NCBI RefSeq assembly: GCF_000686725.1
Contig: NZ_JMLK01000007.1
Span: forward strand, 1-64,000
DNA: 64,000 bases
Source: Clostridium akagii DSM 12554
Lineage (GTDB): Bacteria > Bacillota > Clostridia > Clostridiales > Clostridiaceae
Direction: 5' to 3'
Part shown: positions 36,364 through 45,498 of the stretch, one piece after another
Layout: every line of letters begins with the position of its first letter
How positions within the stretch are numbered: the stretch's first letter is position 1
Made by a program: the position numbers and the translations under genes
The notes under the pieces: model-generated
Told to the model about the DNA's origin: nothing
Seen by the model: the letters and a program-made list of their open reading frames with translations, nothing else
Databases searched by the model: none

Positions 36364-37728
36364 CTATCTGATTGTTGCATGACCAATATTTTTAGGTAGA
36401 AATAGTACTTCAATTACTGGAAATAGCATCAATAGACCAAGAAAGATAAAACCGAATTTATATGCAGTAGTAATTGTAAAGAAAATTTGTAATAAGTTCA
36501 CAACAACTGTAATAAGTGATATTCCCATCCCTTGAGCCAGTGTTGAAACCACAGCACTTAAAGTATTTGCGCTATTTCTATTTTTAGGTTCTATTTCAGA
36601 AAAACTTAGTCCATTATAAGCGGTTAATGCTAATGAACGTCCTACACCTGAGATTAATGCTAAAAACATTATCCAAATAGGCAAAGTAGTGGTTTCAATG
36701 AATGCTAAGGCAATGGATGTAATAAATACCATTCCAAATGATGACAATAGTGCACCCTTATAGCCTAGCTTACGAATAATCATATTGGTAAAAGGTTTGA
36801 TTCCAATATTTCCAACAAAAATAAATAGAACATAACTACCTGCTTTTACTGGGGACCAATGAAACACCGTTTGTAAAAAAATTGTTAGTATGTATGGTAA
36901 TGCGCCAACGCATAGCCACAAAACAGAACCACTTGTCTGAAAGATTCTAAAAGAAGTTATTTTTAAAGAATCAATTGAAAATAATGGATTTTCTGCTTTT
37001 TTTAGATGCTTAAAAACCACAAAGCCGATTATTACGCCTAAAACAATTAATCCTAATGCACTAAACCAGTAGTTTTTCCCATGAGTGGCTAGCTCCGTTC
37101 CAAGTAGAATCATGGCGGATGAAACGGCAATTTCTATAAATCCTAAAATATCAAAAGGAACTGCTTTATGTACCTGATCATTATCAATTAATTTTATACC
37201 GATTAACACTATAATTAAACCTATGGGTATATTAATTAGGAAAATCCACTGCCAGCTCCAGTAAGTAACAATAAATCCACCAATCACTGGTGCTATTGCG
37301 GGTGCTATGAGTGCTGGCCAAATGAGATAACTAATCATTTGTAAAAGACGTGAAGCTGGTGTCTTTTCTAATACAATCAGTCTTGCTGTAGGTGTCATAA
37401 AAGCACCAGAAATTCCTTGTATAATTCTCATTACTAAAAGGAAAGAAAAGTTAGGTGCTAATGCATTACTTAGGGAGCTAAGGGTAAATACGATAACAGC
37501 AACAATCCAAATTTTCTTTTTCCCAAATCGATTAGCCATCCACCCACTTAACGGGATAAAAATGGCAACTGTAATTAAATACACACTTATTAGTAAAGCA
37601 ATTGTTGCCGAACCTGTATGAAAATATTGAGCCATTTTAGGTAGTGCGGTGGTTACAATTGTTCCATCTAAAATCTCCATAAAGAGACTCGCAGCCATTA
37701 ATAAGGCTATTTTTATTTCTTTTGACAT
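36364..37728 (-). CDS. MFS drug exporter, DHA2 (EmrB/QacA) type
   Basis: Start ATG 37728 has GGTGA 5 bases upstream and is preferred over ATG 37740. 454 aa, about 14 hydrophobic segments. The N-terminal helix carries the DHA2 signature LDGTIVTTALPKMAQ, the loop after TM2 has GWMANRFGKKKIW (motif A) and TM5 has APAIAPVIGGFIVTYWSWQW (motif C of drug:H+ antiporters). Likely exports a toxic compound with proton antiport. The PadR gene upstream overlaps it slightly and should control both genes. Confidence 0.9.
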   Translation of the reverse strand: MSKEIKIALLMAASLFMEILDGTIVTTALPKMAQYFHTGSATIALLISVYLITVAIFIPLSGWMANRFGKKKIWIVAVIVFTLSSLSNALAPNFSFLLVMRIIQGISGAFMTPTARLIVLEKTPASRLLQMISYLIWPALIAPAIAPVIGGFIVTYWSWQWIFLINIPIGLIIVLIGIKLIDNDQVHKAVPFDILGFIEIAVSSAMILLGTELATHGKNYWFSALGLIVLGVIIGFVVFKHLKKAENPLFSIDSLKITSFRIFQTSGSVLWLCVGALPYILTIFLQTVFHWSPVKAGSYVLFIFVGNIGIKPFTNMIIRKLGYKGALLSSFGMVFITSIALAFIETTTLPIWIMFLALISGVGRSLALTAYNGLSFSEIEPKNRNSANTLSAVVSTLAQGMGISLITVVVNLLQIFFTITTAYKFGFIFLGLLMLFPVIEVLFLPKNIGHATIR

Positions 37729-37733
37729 TCTGT

Positions 37734-38261
37734 TCACCATTCTTTCTTCAATTCATGTTTGAATTTTTCAATCCATTTAATTGTCACGTTGGTTTGCTGT
37801 AGTCTTAGCTGAAGCTTCTTACTTGCATACCAGTGATCTTTTGAATTTTCTTTAGCTAATCTTTCGAGTCCATCTTGCGTATCTTCTATGATGTATTTTT
37901 GCTCCTCATAGAATTCATCTAATAATTCCATTTGTGCTTCTTTTGCAAGGTGCTGCATCACATCAAGCTTTATTAAATAGATATCCGTATTGTGAGCTCC
38001 AGTGGGAACAGGCATTTTCATTAGTTCAAAAAAACGTTTTTTCCCTTTTTCTGTAATAGTAGCAACTTTCTTATTTTTTCCATCTGATCCTAGGTCACTC
38101 ATTTCTAAAAAACCTTGATTTTGAAATTTTTCAAGTAATGGATAAATAACTCCATAGCTGATTTTACGATGACGGCCTAAGGAGAGTTGCATTGCATTAT
38201 GTAGATGGTACCCGCTTTGCGGTCCTTCCATTAATTCACCTAAAATAAAAAGTTCATTCAT
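37734..38261 (-). CDS. PadR-family transcriptional regulator
   Basis: 175 aa; ATG 38261 with AAAGGAGTGA. The N-terminal winged helix is typical (LGELMEGPQSGYHLHNAMQL, GRHRKISYGVIYPLLEKFQN), followed by a C-terminal dimerisation coiled coil (about 100-170). PadR repressors usually control a linked exporter and respond to its substrates. A 15-bp perfect inverted repeat lies 20 bases upstream of the gene. Confidence 0.9.
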   Translation of the reverse strand: MNELFILGELMEGPQSGYHLHNAMQLSLGRHRKISYGVIYPLLEKFQNQGFLEMSDLGSDGKNKKVATITEKGKKRFFELMKMPVPTGAHNTDIYLIKLDVMQHLAKEAQMELLDEFYEEQKYIIEDTQDGLERLAKENSKDHWYASKKLQLRLQQTNVTIKWIEKFKHELKKEW

Positions 38262-38281
38262 TATTTTAATTCACTCCTTTA

Positions 38282-38318
38282 TATCTAAAAGATATATTCA
38301 GTATATATCTTTTAGATA
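38282..38318. promoter_or_regulatory. Probable PadR operator
   Basis: TATCTAAAAGATATA and TATATCTTTTAGATA form a perfect 15-bp inverted repeat with a 7-base spacer, directly upstream of padR. The size and place fit an autoregulatory operator. Confidence 0.75.
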
Positions 38319-38337
38319 CATGATGCAAGGTGTTTGA

Positions 38338-38541
38338 ATAAAAAATTTGATTGCAATTTCCTTAATAGGCTGGGCAATAGGAGCATCGGTTAGTACTTCA
38401 CTTTCCGGTGCATATATGCAGCTACATGGATATAAACCAATTTGGATTCTGACATTTTTTATAGCACTAATTTCAGCATTATTCATGTTTGGTGTAAAAA
38501 TATTTCCATTTATATTTTTTTGTGATATATTATTGGTATAG
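38338..38541 (+). pseudogene. MFS transporter C-terminal fragment, copy 1
   Basis: The frame reads LIAISLIGWAIGASVSTSLS GAYMQLHG, then KPIWILTFFIALISALFMFG and loses homology after 38505. Bases 38366-38505 match 40273-40412 almost exactly. It has no start or ribosome site. It is a piece of an MFS gene whose better kept end is copy 2. Confidence 0.75.
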
Positions 38542-38609
38542 ATATAATCTCCTAAATTTTGTATTAAAAGTTATTTACATTATTTTATTTTTATATGGAG
38601 GGATGTTTT

Positions 38610-39896
38610 ATGATGTTAAAAGTTAAGTCATCTAAGCTTTTTATACTAGCTATGGTTTTCGTGTTTACAACTGTCATTCCTGGTTGGAGTTCTGTAGTAA
38701 TTGCAACTCCTGCAACAACTAGTGATTTCACGCAATTAAATGCTACACAAATTGTTTCTGCAATGGGGGCAGGCTGGAACTTAGGAAATCAGCTTGAAGC
38801 TAATTCTAACGGCACGCCTAGTGAAACAGCCTGGGGTAATCCAACAATTACAAAGGCTCTCATTCAAAAAGTAAAAGCAGCTGGATTTAAAACAATTCGT
38901 ATTCCTGTTTCATATTTAAGTAAAATAGGCAGTGCACCGAATTACACCATTGATGCTAAGTGGCTGGCTAGAATAAAGGAAGTTGTTGATTATGCTTACA
39001 GCCAGGGGCTGAATGTAGTCATCAACATACATGGAGATGGATATACTTCCATTACTGGTGCGTGGCTATTGTGTAATTCCAGTGACCAAACAACTATTAA
39101 AGCAAAATATCAAAAAGTATGGCAACAGATTGCAAATACATTTGTAAATTACAATGAGCATTTGATTTTTGAATCAATGAACGAAGAATTTGATGGCACT
39201 TATGGCACACCTAATGCCAACTACTATTCAAACATAAATGCTTATAATCAAATTTTTGTTGATACTGTAAGACAAACTGGTGGGAACAATAGTGCGAGAT
39301 GGCTACTAGTTCCGGGTTGGAATACCAACATTGATTACACCGCAGGTAACTATGGTTTTGTGCTTCCTACAGATACGTACAGGTCAACCACAGTTCCAAG
39401 TTCTGAAAAAAGAATAATGGTATCAGCACATTACTACTCGCCTTGGGACTTCTGCGGTGAAGAATCTGGAGCAATAACACAATGGGGTACATCAGCTACA
39501 GATATTACTAAAAAATCAACCTGGGGCCAGGAGGACTATTTGAACTCACAATTCAAGGAGATGTATGATAAATTCGTAACGCAAGGATATCCTGTTGTAA
39601 TTGGAGAATATGGTTCAGTAGATAAAACAAGTGCTGATTCAAATAACAATACTTATCGTGCGGCATTTGCGAAATCAGTATGCATAGCTGCCAAGAAGTA
39701 TAGTTCCGTACCTATTTATTGGGATAACGGAGTTAACGGACAGTACGGTTTTGGATTATTTAACAGGTCTACCTATGCCGTAACCCAGCAGGGAATCATT
39801 GATGCCATAATGAGTGGTACAGGTACTACTCCAAGCACCACAATTGCTCCTACTACGCTAAAAAACCAAAGGAGCCGGTTAACATCTGATAAATAA
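38610..39896 (+). CDS. GH5 endoglucanase (cellulase), truncated after the linker
   Basis: ATG 38610 is preferred: GGAGGG lies 7 bases upstream. 428 aa. Signal peptide at 1-32 (FILAMVFVFTTVIPGWSSVVIA) so the enzyme is secreted. The GH5 domain (about 40-395) has GAGWNLGNQLEA, IRIPVSY, the acid/base FESMNEEF (Glu about 190) and the nucleophile VVIGEYGS (Glu about 333), plus SAHYYSPWDFCGE. It hydrolyses beta-1,4-glucan. After ISDAIMSG-like end, a short Thr/Pro linker (GTTPSTTIAPTT) begins and is cut off by KNQRSRLTSDK, so a carbohydrate-binding module or dockerin expected after such a linker is missing. Composition and direct repeats around the gene suggest transfer. Confidence 0.9.
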   Translation: MMLKVKSSKLFILAMVFVFTTVIPGWSSVVIATPATTSDFTQLNATQIVSAMGAGWNLGNQLEANSNGTPSETAWGNPTITKALIQKVKAAGFKTIRIPVSYLSKIGSAPNYTIDAKWLARIKEVVDYAYSQGLNVVINIHGDGYTSITGAWLLCNSSDQTTIKAKYQKVWQQIANTFVNYNEHLIFESMNEEFDGTYGTPNANYYSNINAYNQIFVDTVRQTGGNNSARWLLVPGWNTNIDYTAGNYGFVLPTDTYRSTTVPSSEKRIMVSAHYYSPWDFCGEESGAITQWGTSATDITKKSTWGQEDYLNSQFKEMYDKFVTQGYPVVIGEYGSVDKTSADSNNNTYRAAFAKSVCIAAKKYSSVPIYWDNGVNGQYGFGLFNRSTYAVTQQGIIDAIMSGTGTTPSTTIAPTTLKNQRSRLTSDK

Positions 39897-39900
39897 AAAA

Positions 39901-39943
39901 GGAAGGTACATAGATTTGATTTACACAAATCTATGTACCTTCC
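39901..39943. terminator. Long hairpin terminator after the cellulase gene
   Basis: GGAAGGTACATAGATTTG and CAAATCTATGTACCTTCC form an 18-bp perfect stem with a 7-base loop directly after the stop codon. There is no T-run after it. The inner part is shared with the hairpin at 25833-25874. Confidence 0.65.
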
Positions 39944-39950
39944 TAAATAA

Positions 39951-40053
39951 TTAGATTATTTTATTTTCAAACCGCTTTTTCAGATATTCTATAACAATAT
40001 CCAGGCTTTTTTCAAGTCCAACTTTTTCAGTATCAATAGTTAGATTTATCCAT
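39951..40053 (-). pseudogene. Decayed copy of the cytidylate-kinase-like gene
   Basis: The segment matches the 3' end (54941-55033) and then, after a deletion of about 530 bases, the start codon region (from 55567) of the intact gene at 54941-55576. Only about 100 bases remain. The following 40054-40192 matches the noncoding flank 55577-55695 and a few bases of the oxidase gene. Confidence 0.85.
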
Positions 40054-40192
40054 TTTACTACATCCTTTCTCAAGATACAAAATATCATAGAAGTAATAAA
40101 GTTTTTAGTATGACGCTATAGGAATATTGTATGAATTTTTGTGCAAGTTGTCAAATAGTTAGCAAACACCCATTTGCTGAGAATTCACATGG

Positions 40193-40466
40193 GGGAAATA
40201 CTTAGTTCAATAAGTTCAGGGGTTTATATTGCAAATAATAGTCCTAATAATTATAGGGCAAGACTTATTGCCTAGGCTGGGCGATAGGAGCATCAGTTAG
40301 TACTTCACTTTCCGGTGCATATATGCAGCTACATGGATATAAATCAATTTGGATTCTGACATTTTTCATAGCACTAATTTCAGCATTGCTCATGTTTGGT
40401 GTAAAAATATTTTCGGTAGGGGTGGAAAAAAAGAAAATATCACAAACAATGACCTATAAACCATGA
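40193..40466 (+). pseudogene. MFS transporter C-terminal remnant, copy 2
   Basis: It reads GEILSSISSGVYIANNSPNN YRARLIA, meets a frameshift near 40272, and continues GWAIGASVSTSLSGAYMQLH ... FGVKIFSVGVEKKKISQTMT to TGA 40464-40466. The family is an MFS exporter; this copy keeps the true C-terminus. It duplicates copy 1 at 38366-38505. Confidence 0.8.
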
Positions 40467-40584
40467 ATGTATAATCTAAGGCTTGAAATGTAAAAAACAT
40501 AAATTTCATGTGATATAATAAAATCAATTACAGAAAGATATAACCCTAAGGATATGAATGAATTTTGGAGGATATGGTGTAATT

Positions 40585-41190
40585 ATGAATATTGAAAAAG
40601 CAATTGTAGCACTTAAGTATAACGGTTATTCAGTAATGTTATTTAAAACAGTGGAAGAGGCGGCAAAATATTTGGACAGTAGCATCAATGATGAATCTGT
40701 TGGCTTTGGTGATTCGGATACCTTGCTACATATGAACATGTTTCAGCGACTTTCTTCTCATAACAGGGTTGTTGATCCTGCACATTGCGTGCTAGGGAAA
40801 ACATTTAAAGACACTGCCCTAGAGTGTCTTACTACAAATATTTTTTTGACTTCAGTAAATGCCATGTCAGAAACCGGAGAACTGGTAAATATCGATGGAA
40901 CCGGTAATCGCATTGCTGGATCACTGTTCGGTCACCAAAAGGTATATTTTGTTGTAGGTACAAATAAACTCACACCTACGCTTGAAGAGGCAATCTGGCG
41001 TGCTCGTAATATTGCAGCTCCTCGCAATGCTATGAGACTAGGACTTAGGACACCCTGTGCAATAAAAGGAGATCGCTGCTATAATTGTTCCAGCCCAGAT
41101 CGTATATGTAATAGCATTATAACTTACTATAAAAAAATGAGTGGCATGGATATGGAAATTGTAATAATCAATGAAGAACTTGGTTTCTGA
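40585..41190 (+). CDS. LUD-domain protein (LutB/LutC-like, DUF162)
   Basis: ATG 40585 (GGAGG 13 bases upstream) or ATG 40558; about 201 aa. The LUD fold is seen as VGFGDSDTLLHM, then FLTSVNAMSETGELVNIDGT, GNRIAGSLFGHQKVYFVVGT and a C-terminal cysteine cluster CAIKGDRCYNCSSPDRIC that may bind a metal or Fe-S centre. LUD proteins take part in lactate utilisation oxidoreductases in some genomes, but single LUD genes like this one are of unknown role. Neighbours give no pathway hint. Confidence 0.8.
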   Translation: MNIEKAIVALKYNGYSVMLFKTVEEAAKYLDSSINDESVGFGDSDTLLHMNMFQRLSSHNRVVDPAHCVLGKTFKDTALECLTTNIFLTSVNAMSETGELVNIDGTGNRIAGSLFGHQKVYFVVGTNKLTPTLEEAIWRARNIAAPRNAMRLGLRTPCAIKGDRCYNCSSPDRICNSIITYYKKMSGMDMEIVIINEELGF

Positions 41191-41332
41191 TATGTTCACG
41201 TTTTTTTGAAATAAAGTTATCATATATTTAGTAAGTATTAAATGGCGCTACCATAGAGTGGCTGACAATAAACATTTTTTACGTCAGTCAACGCCATGCC
41301 AGAAACCAATTAATAATAGTGGGTTTTAGGGT

Positions 41333-44128
41333 TTATCTATTGATAATTTTTATAATATAACATATTTCATCGTCATTAATGCTTATATTATAGGCACTTT
41401 CAAGGATAGATATGGTTTTACGTAAAATATCAAATTGTTTGATATTTTTTTCTTTATAATTATTTATATTTTCAAATCTAACAAGGTCTTTATTTATACA
41501 CCTGTCTAACATACAACCAAGATGAATGATAAAATCTATTAAGGCATCATTAGATACCTTTGTATAAATTGGTTTAAGGGAGTCAATAAATTTTTTAATG
41601 TTTACAACTGCAATTTTAGGATTGATAAATTTCACATACTCCTCTAGCATCTCCTTTGAAGTTTCATATACGCTTTTAATAGGAATAGGCATAATTCTAA
41701 CATCATTAAAATTACTATCAATTAATTTGATAAATTCTTTTTGAAAACTGGTATTTAAAAGTTTACTTATAGGGAAGTAGGGAACGTTTATATTAGGATT
41801 AAAACTTCCTATAACTGCTAAAATTTCATATTTGTCTTTAAAATCAGTAATATTTGTTTCTGAATCCAAATTGTTAGTTGTTATGATTTCAAGTTTAGCT
41901 CCATATCTATTAGCTAATATTTGGGTGACAATATTTTTGGCTATCATGCTAGCACCTTGCCCAGTAGTACAAAATGTTAATATAGCTTTCTTTTTAACCT
42001 GATTTGTATTAAGTGGAGGTAAATTTTTATTAATTAATGAATTATATATTGTTTCAAGATTATCGTTTTTATAAAGCACATTTCGTAATGCCTCAATAAC
42101 TAAAAGTGTTGATACATCACTTATGGTTTTAGTTTTTATACCGGTGTCATTCGTAAGTTTTTCAGCAAATCCACATAAGGAACCCATATCTACAAGGAAA
42201 AGTATACCTTTATCATTATTATTTGCTAAAGCAATAGTTTTAATTCTATTATAAGTTTCAGATATATCGTCATCAAGGTGCATATCAATAGCTTTCATAT
42301 AATCTGAAGTCAAAAGCGTATTAGCAACGGTTACCATGCTGGTAGCTGTACTGTATCCATGGCATATAACAAAAATATTAATACCTTTTGTTTCACACTT
42401 ATTATCTAGTCTATTATTGGCCAATAAAATAGTTAAAAAACCTTTTTCATCTTCAGGAATTAATATTCCGAAATTTTCATTTAATAAGTTTACTAATTTT
42501 TTTGCAACTCTAAATTCTTCAGGATAGTCACGTTTTGTTTTTATAATATTAGGATTTTTTATTGGTTTTTCATCGGAAATCCTTTTTAAAAGAGCCTGTA
42601 TATGAAGTGCGAATCCAAAAATAAATTTATTATTAAATTTTATAGAAAGTTCATCTTCAGCAATATTAATTAATTTTGCTGAAAAATCAGTTATATCTTT
42701 TGGGACAATTTTATATAGTTGATGCAAATGTAATTTTTTTAAGTTGAAGCTGTGCATGATGTCCTTAAAATAATCATCTATTAAGGAATTAACTTTTGTT
42801 TCTATGGTTTCGTCACTTAGATCATGATTTTTAAAATCTTCTAATGTTTTAATTATTAGTTCATATATATCTTTTTTTGAGTTGTCTTCATAATACTCTT
42901 TTTCATCTAGTGGAGATATTATTAGGTCTTCTGAGTACATATCTAAATATGCCTTTGAATTTTTATCACTATTGTTGTTGTTAAGGGAATCCTCTCTTAT
43001 GGACTTATCAAGCATATCAAAACTTATTTTCAAATCCTGTTGGTTTTGAAGATGATTTAGAAAAGATTTTGCACATAAAAGTTTTATTTCAGATCGCAAT
43101 TGTCCTATATTTCCTACATTAAATTTGTATAAAGCAAGTGCTTTAAGTATTTGAGGAGAAACTATAATTTCTTTGTTTAGATTTTTTGATTCGTATGAAA
43201 ATAGACTTTGGATAATTTCAAATTTTTCATTAATAGCCTTTTCTCTAAAAGAAGGTAGCGTTATTACTACAGGAATTCTCCTGAGAAATGTTGAGAGTAG
43301 GCTACCACTAGGTTCTTCAGTGGTTGCGGCAATAATCAGTACATTACTTTTCCTTTTATTATCAGTCTCGCCCATTCTGTGGAATTCGCCCTTATCCATT
43401 AGATAAAAAAGCATTTCTTGACCAGCTGGTGGGAGCCTATGAATTTCATCAAGAAAAAGTATCCCACCATCTGCTTTTTCTACTAAACCCATTTTATCGT
43501 TATCAGCACCAGTAAAAGCACCCTTACAATATCCAAAAAGTTGAGAAAGTAGTAGTTGAGGGTTGTTAAAGTAGTCAGAACAATTAAAAGAAATAAATGG
43601 ATAGTTGTTATCAGTAGCACCTTTTTTACTCTTACCAAATTCATGCATAGCATAAGCAAAAGTAGTTTTACCTACACCACTTTCTCCTAAAATTAAAGTA
43701 TTTAGGCCTTTAGGAGGATAGGTTAGTGCAGCTTTTGATTTTTCAATTTCATGTTGGAGACTACCGCTACTTCCAATTAAATATTCAAAAGGATCAATAT
43801 AAACGTTTTCAATATTCGCATTAGTAATTAGTTCTTTCAATTCATTTGATGAATAACAATCATTAAGGGTATACTGGTTTATATTATAAAATTCTTTAAT
43901 AATATTTTTGGGAATAAAGGCAACTGGTCTTGTATTTATTTTTATTAAGTTTGATGATTTCCATAATTCGCTTAATACTGTACTTGCATTGTTTCTTAAT
44001 ATATTTAAGTTTTCTTGTATTTCTCCCGCAGTTACGCCCAAGGGTTCGTCAACTTCTAAACAATTTAAGATATAGTCTTTTGTAACTTTGTGTGTTATAT
44101 AATTTAAAACAATGTCTACATTTTTCAA
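41333..44128 (-). CDS. levR: LevR-type sigma-54 activator with PRD and PTS domains
   Basis: 931 aa. An N-terminal winged helix (about 10-70) binds DNA. The AAA+ core has Walker A GESGVGKT (148-155), the sigma-54 contact loop GAFTGA (203-208) and Walker B GGILFLDEIH (221-230). A PRD domain (about 430-545), a mannose-type EIIA-like domain with a phosphorylatable His (INIFVICHGYSTATSM, about 577), an EIIB-like domain with Cys (LTFCTTGQGAS) and a second PRD follow. Known LevR proteins activate a PTS operon from a -24/-12 promoter, and phosphorylation tunes them. The matching promoter at 45440 and PTS operon are 1.3 kb away; the gene is divergent from it. Confidence 0.88.
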   Translation of the reverse strand: MKNVDIVLNYITHKVTKDYILNCLEVDEPLGVTAGEIQENLNILRNNASTVLSELWKSSNLIKINTRPVAFIPKNIIKEFYNINQYTLNDCYSSNELKELITNANIENVYIDPFEYLIGSSGSLQHEIEKSKAALTYPPKGLNTLILGESGVGKTTFAYAMHEFGKSKKGATDNNYPFISFNCSDYFNNPQLLLSQLFGYCKGAFTGADNDKMGLVEKADGGILFLDEIHRLPPAGQEMLFYLMDKGEFHRMGETDNKRKSNVLIIAATTEEPSGSLLSTFLRRIPVVITLPSFREKAINEKFEIIQSLFSYESKNLNKEIIVSPQILKALALYKFNVGNIGQLRSEIKLLCAKSFLNHLQNQQDLKISFDMLDKSIREDSLNNNNSDKNSKAYLDMYSEDLIISPLDEKEYYEDNSKKDIYELIIKTLEDFKNHDLSDETIETKVNSLIDDYFKDIMHSFNLKKLHLHQLYKIVPKDITDFSAKLINIAEDELSIKFNNKFIFGFALHIQALLKRISDEKPIKNPNIIKTKRDYPEEFRVAKKLVNLLNENFGILIPEDEKGFLTILLANNRLDNKCETKGINIFVICHGYSTATSMVTVANTLLTSDYMKAIDMHLDDDISETYNRIKTIALANNNDKGILFLVDMGSLCGFAEKLTNDTGIKTKTISDVSTLLVIEALRNVLYKNDNLETIYNSLINKNLPPLNTNQVKKKAILTFCTTGQGASMIAKNIVTQILANRYGAKLEIITTNNLDSETNITDFKDKYEILAVIGSFNPNINVPYFPISKLLNTSFQKEFIKLIDSNFNDVRIMPIPIKSVYETSKEMLEEYVKFINPKIAVVNIKKFIDSLKPIYTKVSNDALIDFIIHLGCMLDRCINKDLVRFENINNYKEKNIKQFDILRKTISILESAYNISINDDEICYIIKIINR

Positions 44129-44153
44129 AAAAGTTCACCTACCATCTGCTAAT

Positions 44154-44348
44154 TTATTTATCTCCATGCTTATGAATAATATTTAAATTCTGAAACTGTT
44201 TAGGCATAGGGATGTCTTTTTTAAATTTGTTTAGAATTATAGCAATAACAAAGCATGAAACCGTGAAATAAATATTGTGAGATAGTATTGAGATAATTAG
44301 AAAAACACAGTCCAATAAAACCAAAACATACCAAATTGCAATTTTCAT
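44154..44348 (-). CDS. Small membrane protein, 64 aa
   Basis: ATG 44348 has AAGGAGTGAT; the longer frame to 44390 has no site. Two hydrophobic helices (WYVLVLLDCVFLIISILSHN; YFTVSCFVIAIILNKF) and a basic C-terminal tail. It is immediately upstream of levR on the same strand (25 bases apart) and may be co-transcribed. Unknown family. Confidence 0.65.
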   Translation of the reverse strand: MKIAIWYVLVLLDCVFLIISILSHNIYFTVSCFVIAIILNKFKKDIPMPKQFQNLNIIHKHGDK

Positions 44349-44480
44349 TAAAATCACTCCTTTTAAGTAACATAATACAAAAGACAGCAAAAAGCAACAA
44401 AATATTTAGTATTTTTTACATGTAAATTTTAAAAGTGAAAAATGAGCTATAATGAAAATATAATATGAGGAGGTGGCTTT

Positions 44481-45332
44481 ATGGACTACAAAATAGATTT
44501 ACATGTTCATTCCTACATGTCTGACGGCACGTTCAGTCCAAAGGAAATAGTAAGCCTTGCGGTAAAAACAAATGTAAAAGCTATTTCATTAACGGATCAT
44601 GATAGTGTTGATGGAATCAATGAAGCTTATAAGAGTGCAAGAGACCTTAATGTGGATTTTATAAATGGAGTAGAAATAAGTTCATTGTATAAAGATAAAA
44701 GAAAACTCCATATATTGGGGCTAGGAATTGATATAAAAAGTAGCAATTTTTTAAAACCATATACTAAGATGAAATTAGCTAGAGAAGGAGCTATTAAATC
44801 AATACTTCAAGTTATAAAATTGAAGGGAATTGATATAGATATTAATGATTTGAAGCAAAATTCAGTGAATAAATATTTAGATAGATATGATATACATAAA
44901 TATTTTATTAGATATGGCATTAGTTATAATTCACAAGAAATATGGGATAAATACCTAGATCCTATTCCTTATGGAAAGGATGAATTATTTACAACTGAGG
45001 AAGCCATTGATATTATTAAAAATTCAGGTGGGCTTTCATTTTTGGCTCATTATAATAAAAACATAGGGTTAAATGGACTTACAAAAGCACAGATGGAAGT
45101 TAATATAAAGTATCTAATAGATATGGGACTTCGTGGAATTGAGAGATATTATCCGTCTTATAGTGAAGAGGATAATGAATTTTTGGATTATATAATAGAT
45201 AAATATGGAATTGAATTTTCTGGGGGAACTGATTTCCATGGTGAAAATAGACCAGAAATAAGCCTTGGCACGGGATATGGGAATATGTCTATTCCTTACA
45301 GTGTATATGAAAACATTAAGAATAAAATATAA
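44481..45332 (+). CDS. PHP-domain phosphoesterase (TrpH/YciV-like)
   Basis: 283 aa with GAGGAGGTGG upstream. The metal-binding PHP motifs are DLHVHSYMSDGTFSP (start), LTDHDSV (about 38), GVEIS (about 65), LAHYN (about 190) and GTDFHGENRPE (about 250). Members act as 3',5'-nucleoside bisphosphate phosphatases or 5'-3' exonucleases on RNA ends (RNase AM). It is transcribed toward the PTS operon but has its own terminator, so it is a separate unit. Confidence 0.88.
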   Translation: MDYKIDLHVHSYMSDGTFSPKEIVSLAVKTNVKAISLTDHDSVDGINEAYKSARDLNVDFINGVEISSLYKDKRKLHILGLGIDIKSSNFLKPYTKMKLAREGAIKSILQVIKLKGIDIDINDLKQNSVNKYLDRYDIHKYFIRYGISYNSQEIWDKYLDPIPYGKDELFTTEEAIDIIKNSGGLSFLAHYNKNIGLNGLTKAQMEVNIKYLIDMGLRGIERYYPSYSEEDNEFLDYIIDKYGIEFSGGTDFHGENRPEISLGTGYGNMSIPYSVYENIKNKI

Positions 45333-45360
45333 TAGAATATGCTTATTTTAATAAGCACTA

Positions 45361-45405
45361 AAAAATATGCACTAATTATATTACAAGATTAGTGCATATT
45401 TTTTT
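45361..45405 (+). terminator. Rho-independent terminator
   Basis: AATATGCACTAAT and ATTAGTGCATATT form a 13-bp stem followed by TTTTTTT; it insulates the PHP gene from the PTS promoter. Just after it, GCCTATCCATAGGC (45415-45428) is a small palindrome. Confidence 0.92.
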
Positions 45406-45439
45406 CGCCTAAGTGCCTATCCATAGGCTATGCAGTGAG

Positions 45440-45456
45440 TTGGCATGATAGTTGCT
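45440..45456 (+). promoter_or_regulatory. Sigma-54 (-24/-12) promoter of the PTS operon
   Basis: TTGGCATGATAGTTGCT matches TTGGCAC-N5-TTGCT; the GG and GC dinucleotides (45442-45443, 45454-45455) are 10 bases apart as required. It lies 43 bases before the EIIA gene. The sigma-54 activator gene next to it supports the call. The palindrome at 45415-45428 is too close to be a usual upstream activator site but could be part of one. Confidence 0.88.
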
Positions 45457-45498
45457 AAGTAATATTGTGTAAAGATATTTCATAAAGGAGGTTACATA

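Noticed and set aside
45415-45428. GCCTATCCATAGGC as the LevR upstream activator site
   Set aside because: It is only about 12 bases from the -24 element; activator sites for sigma-54 promoters are usually 80-200 bases upstream, so I do not call it.
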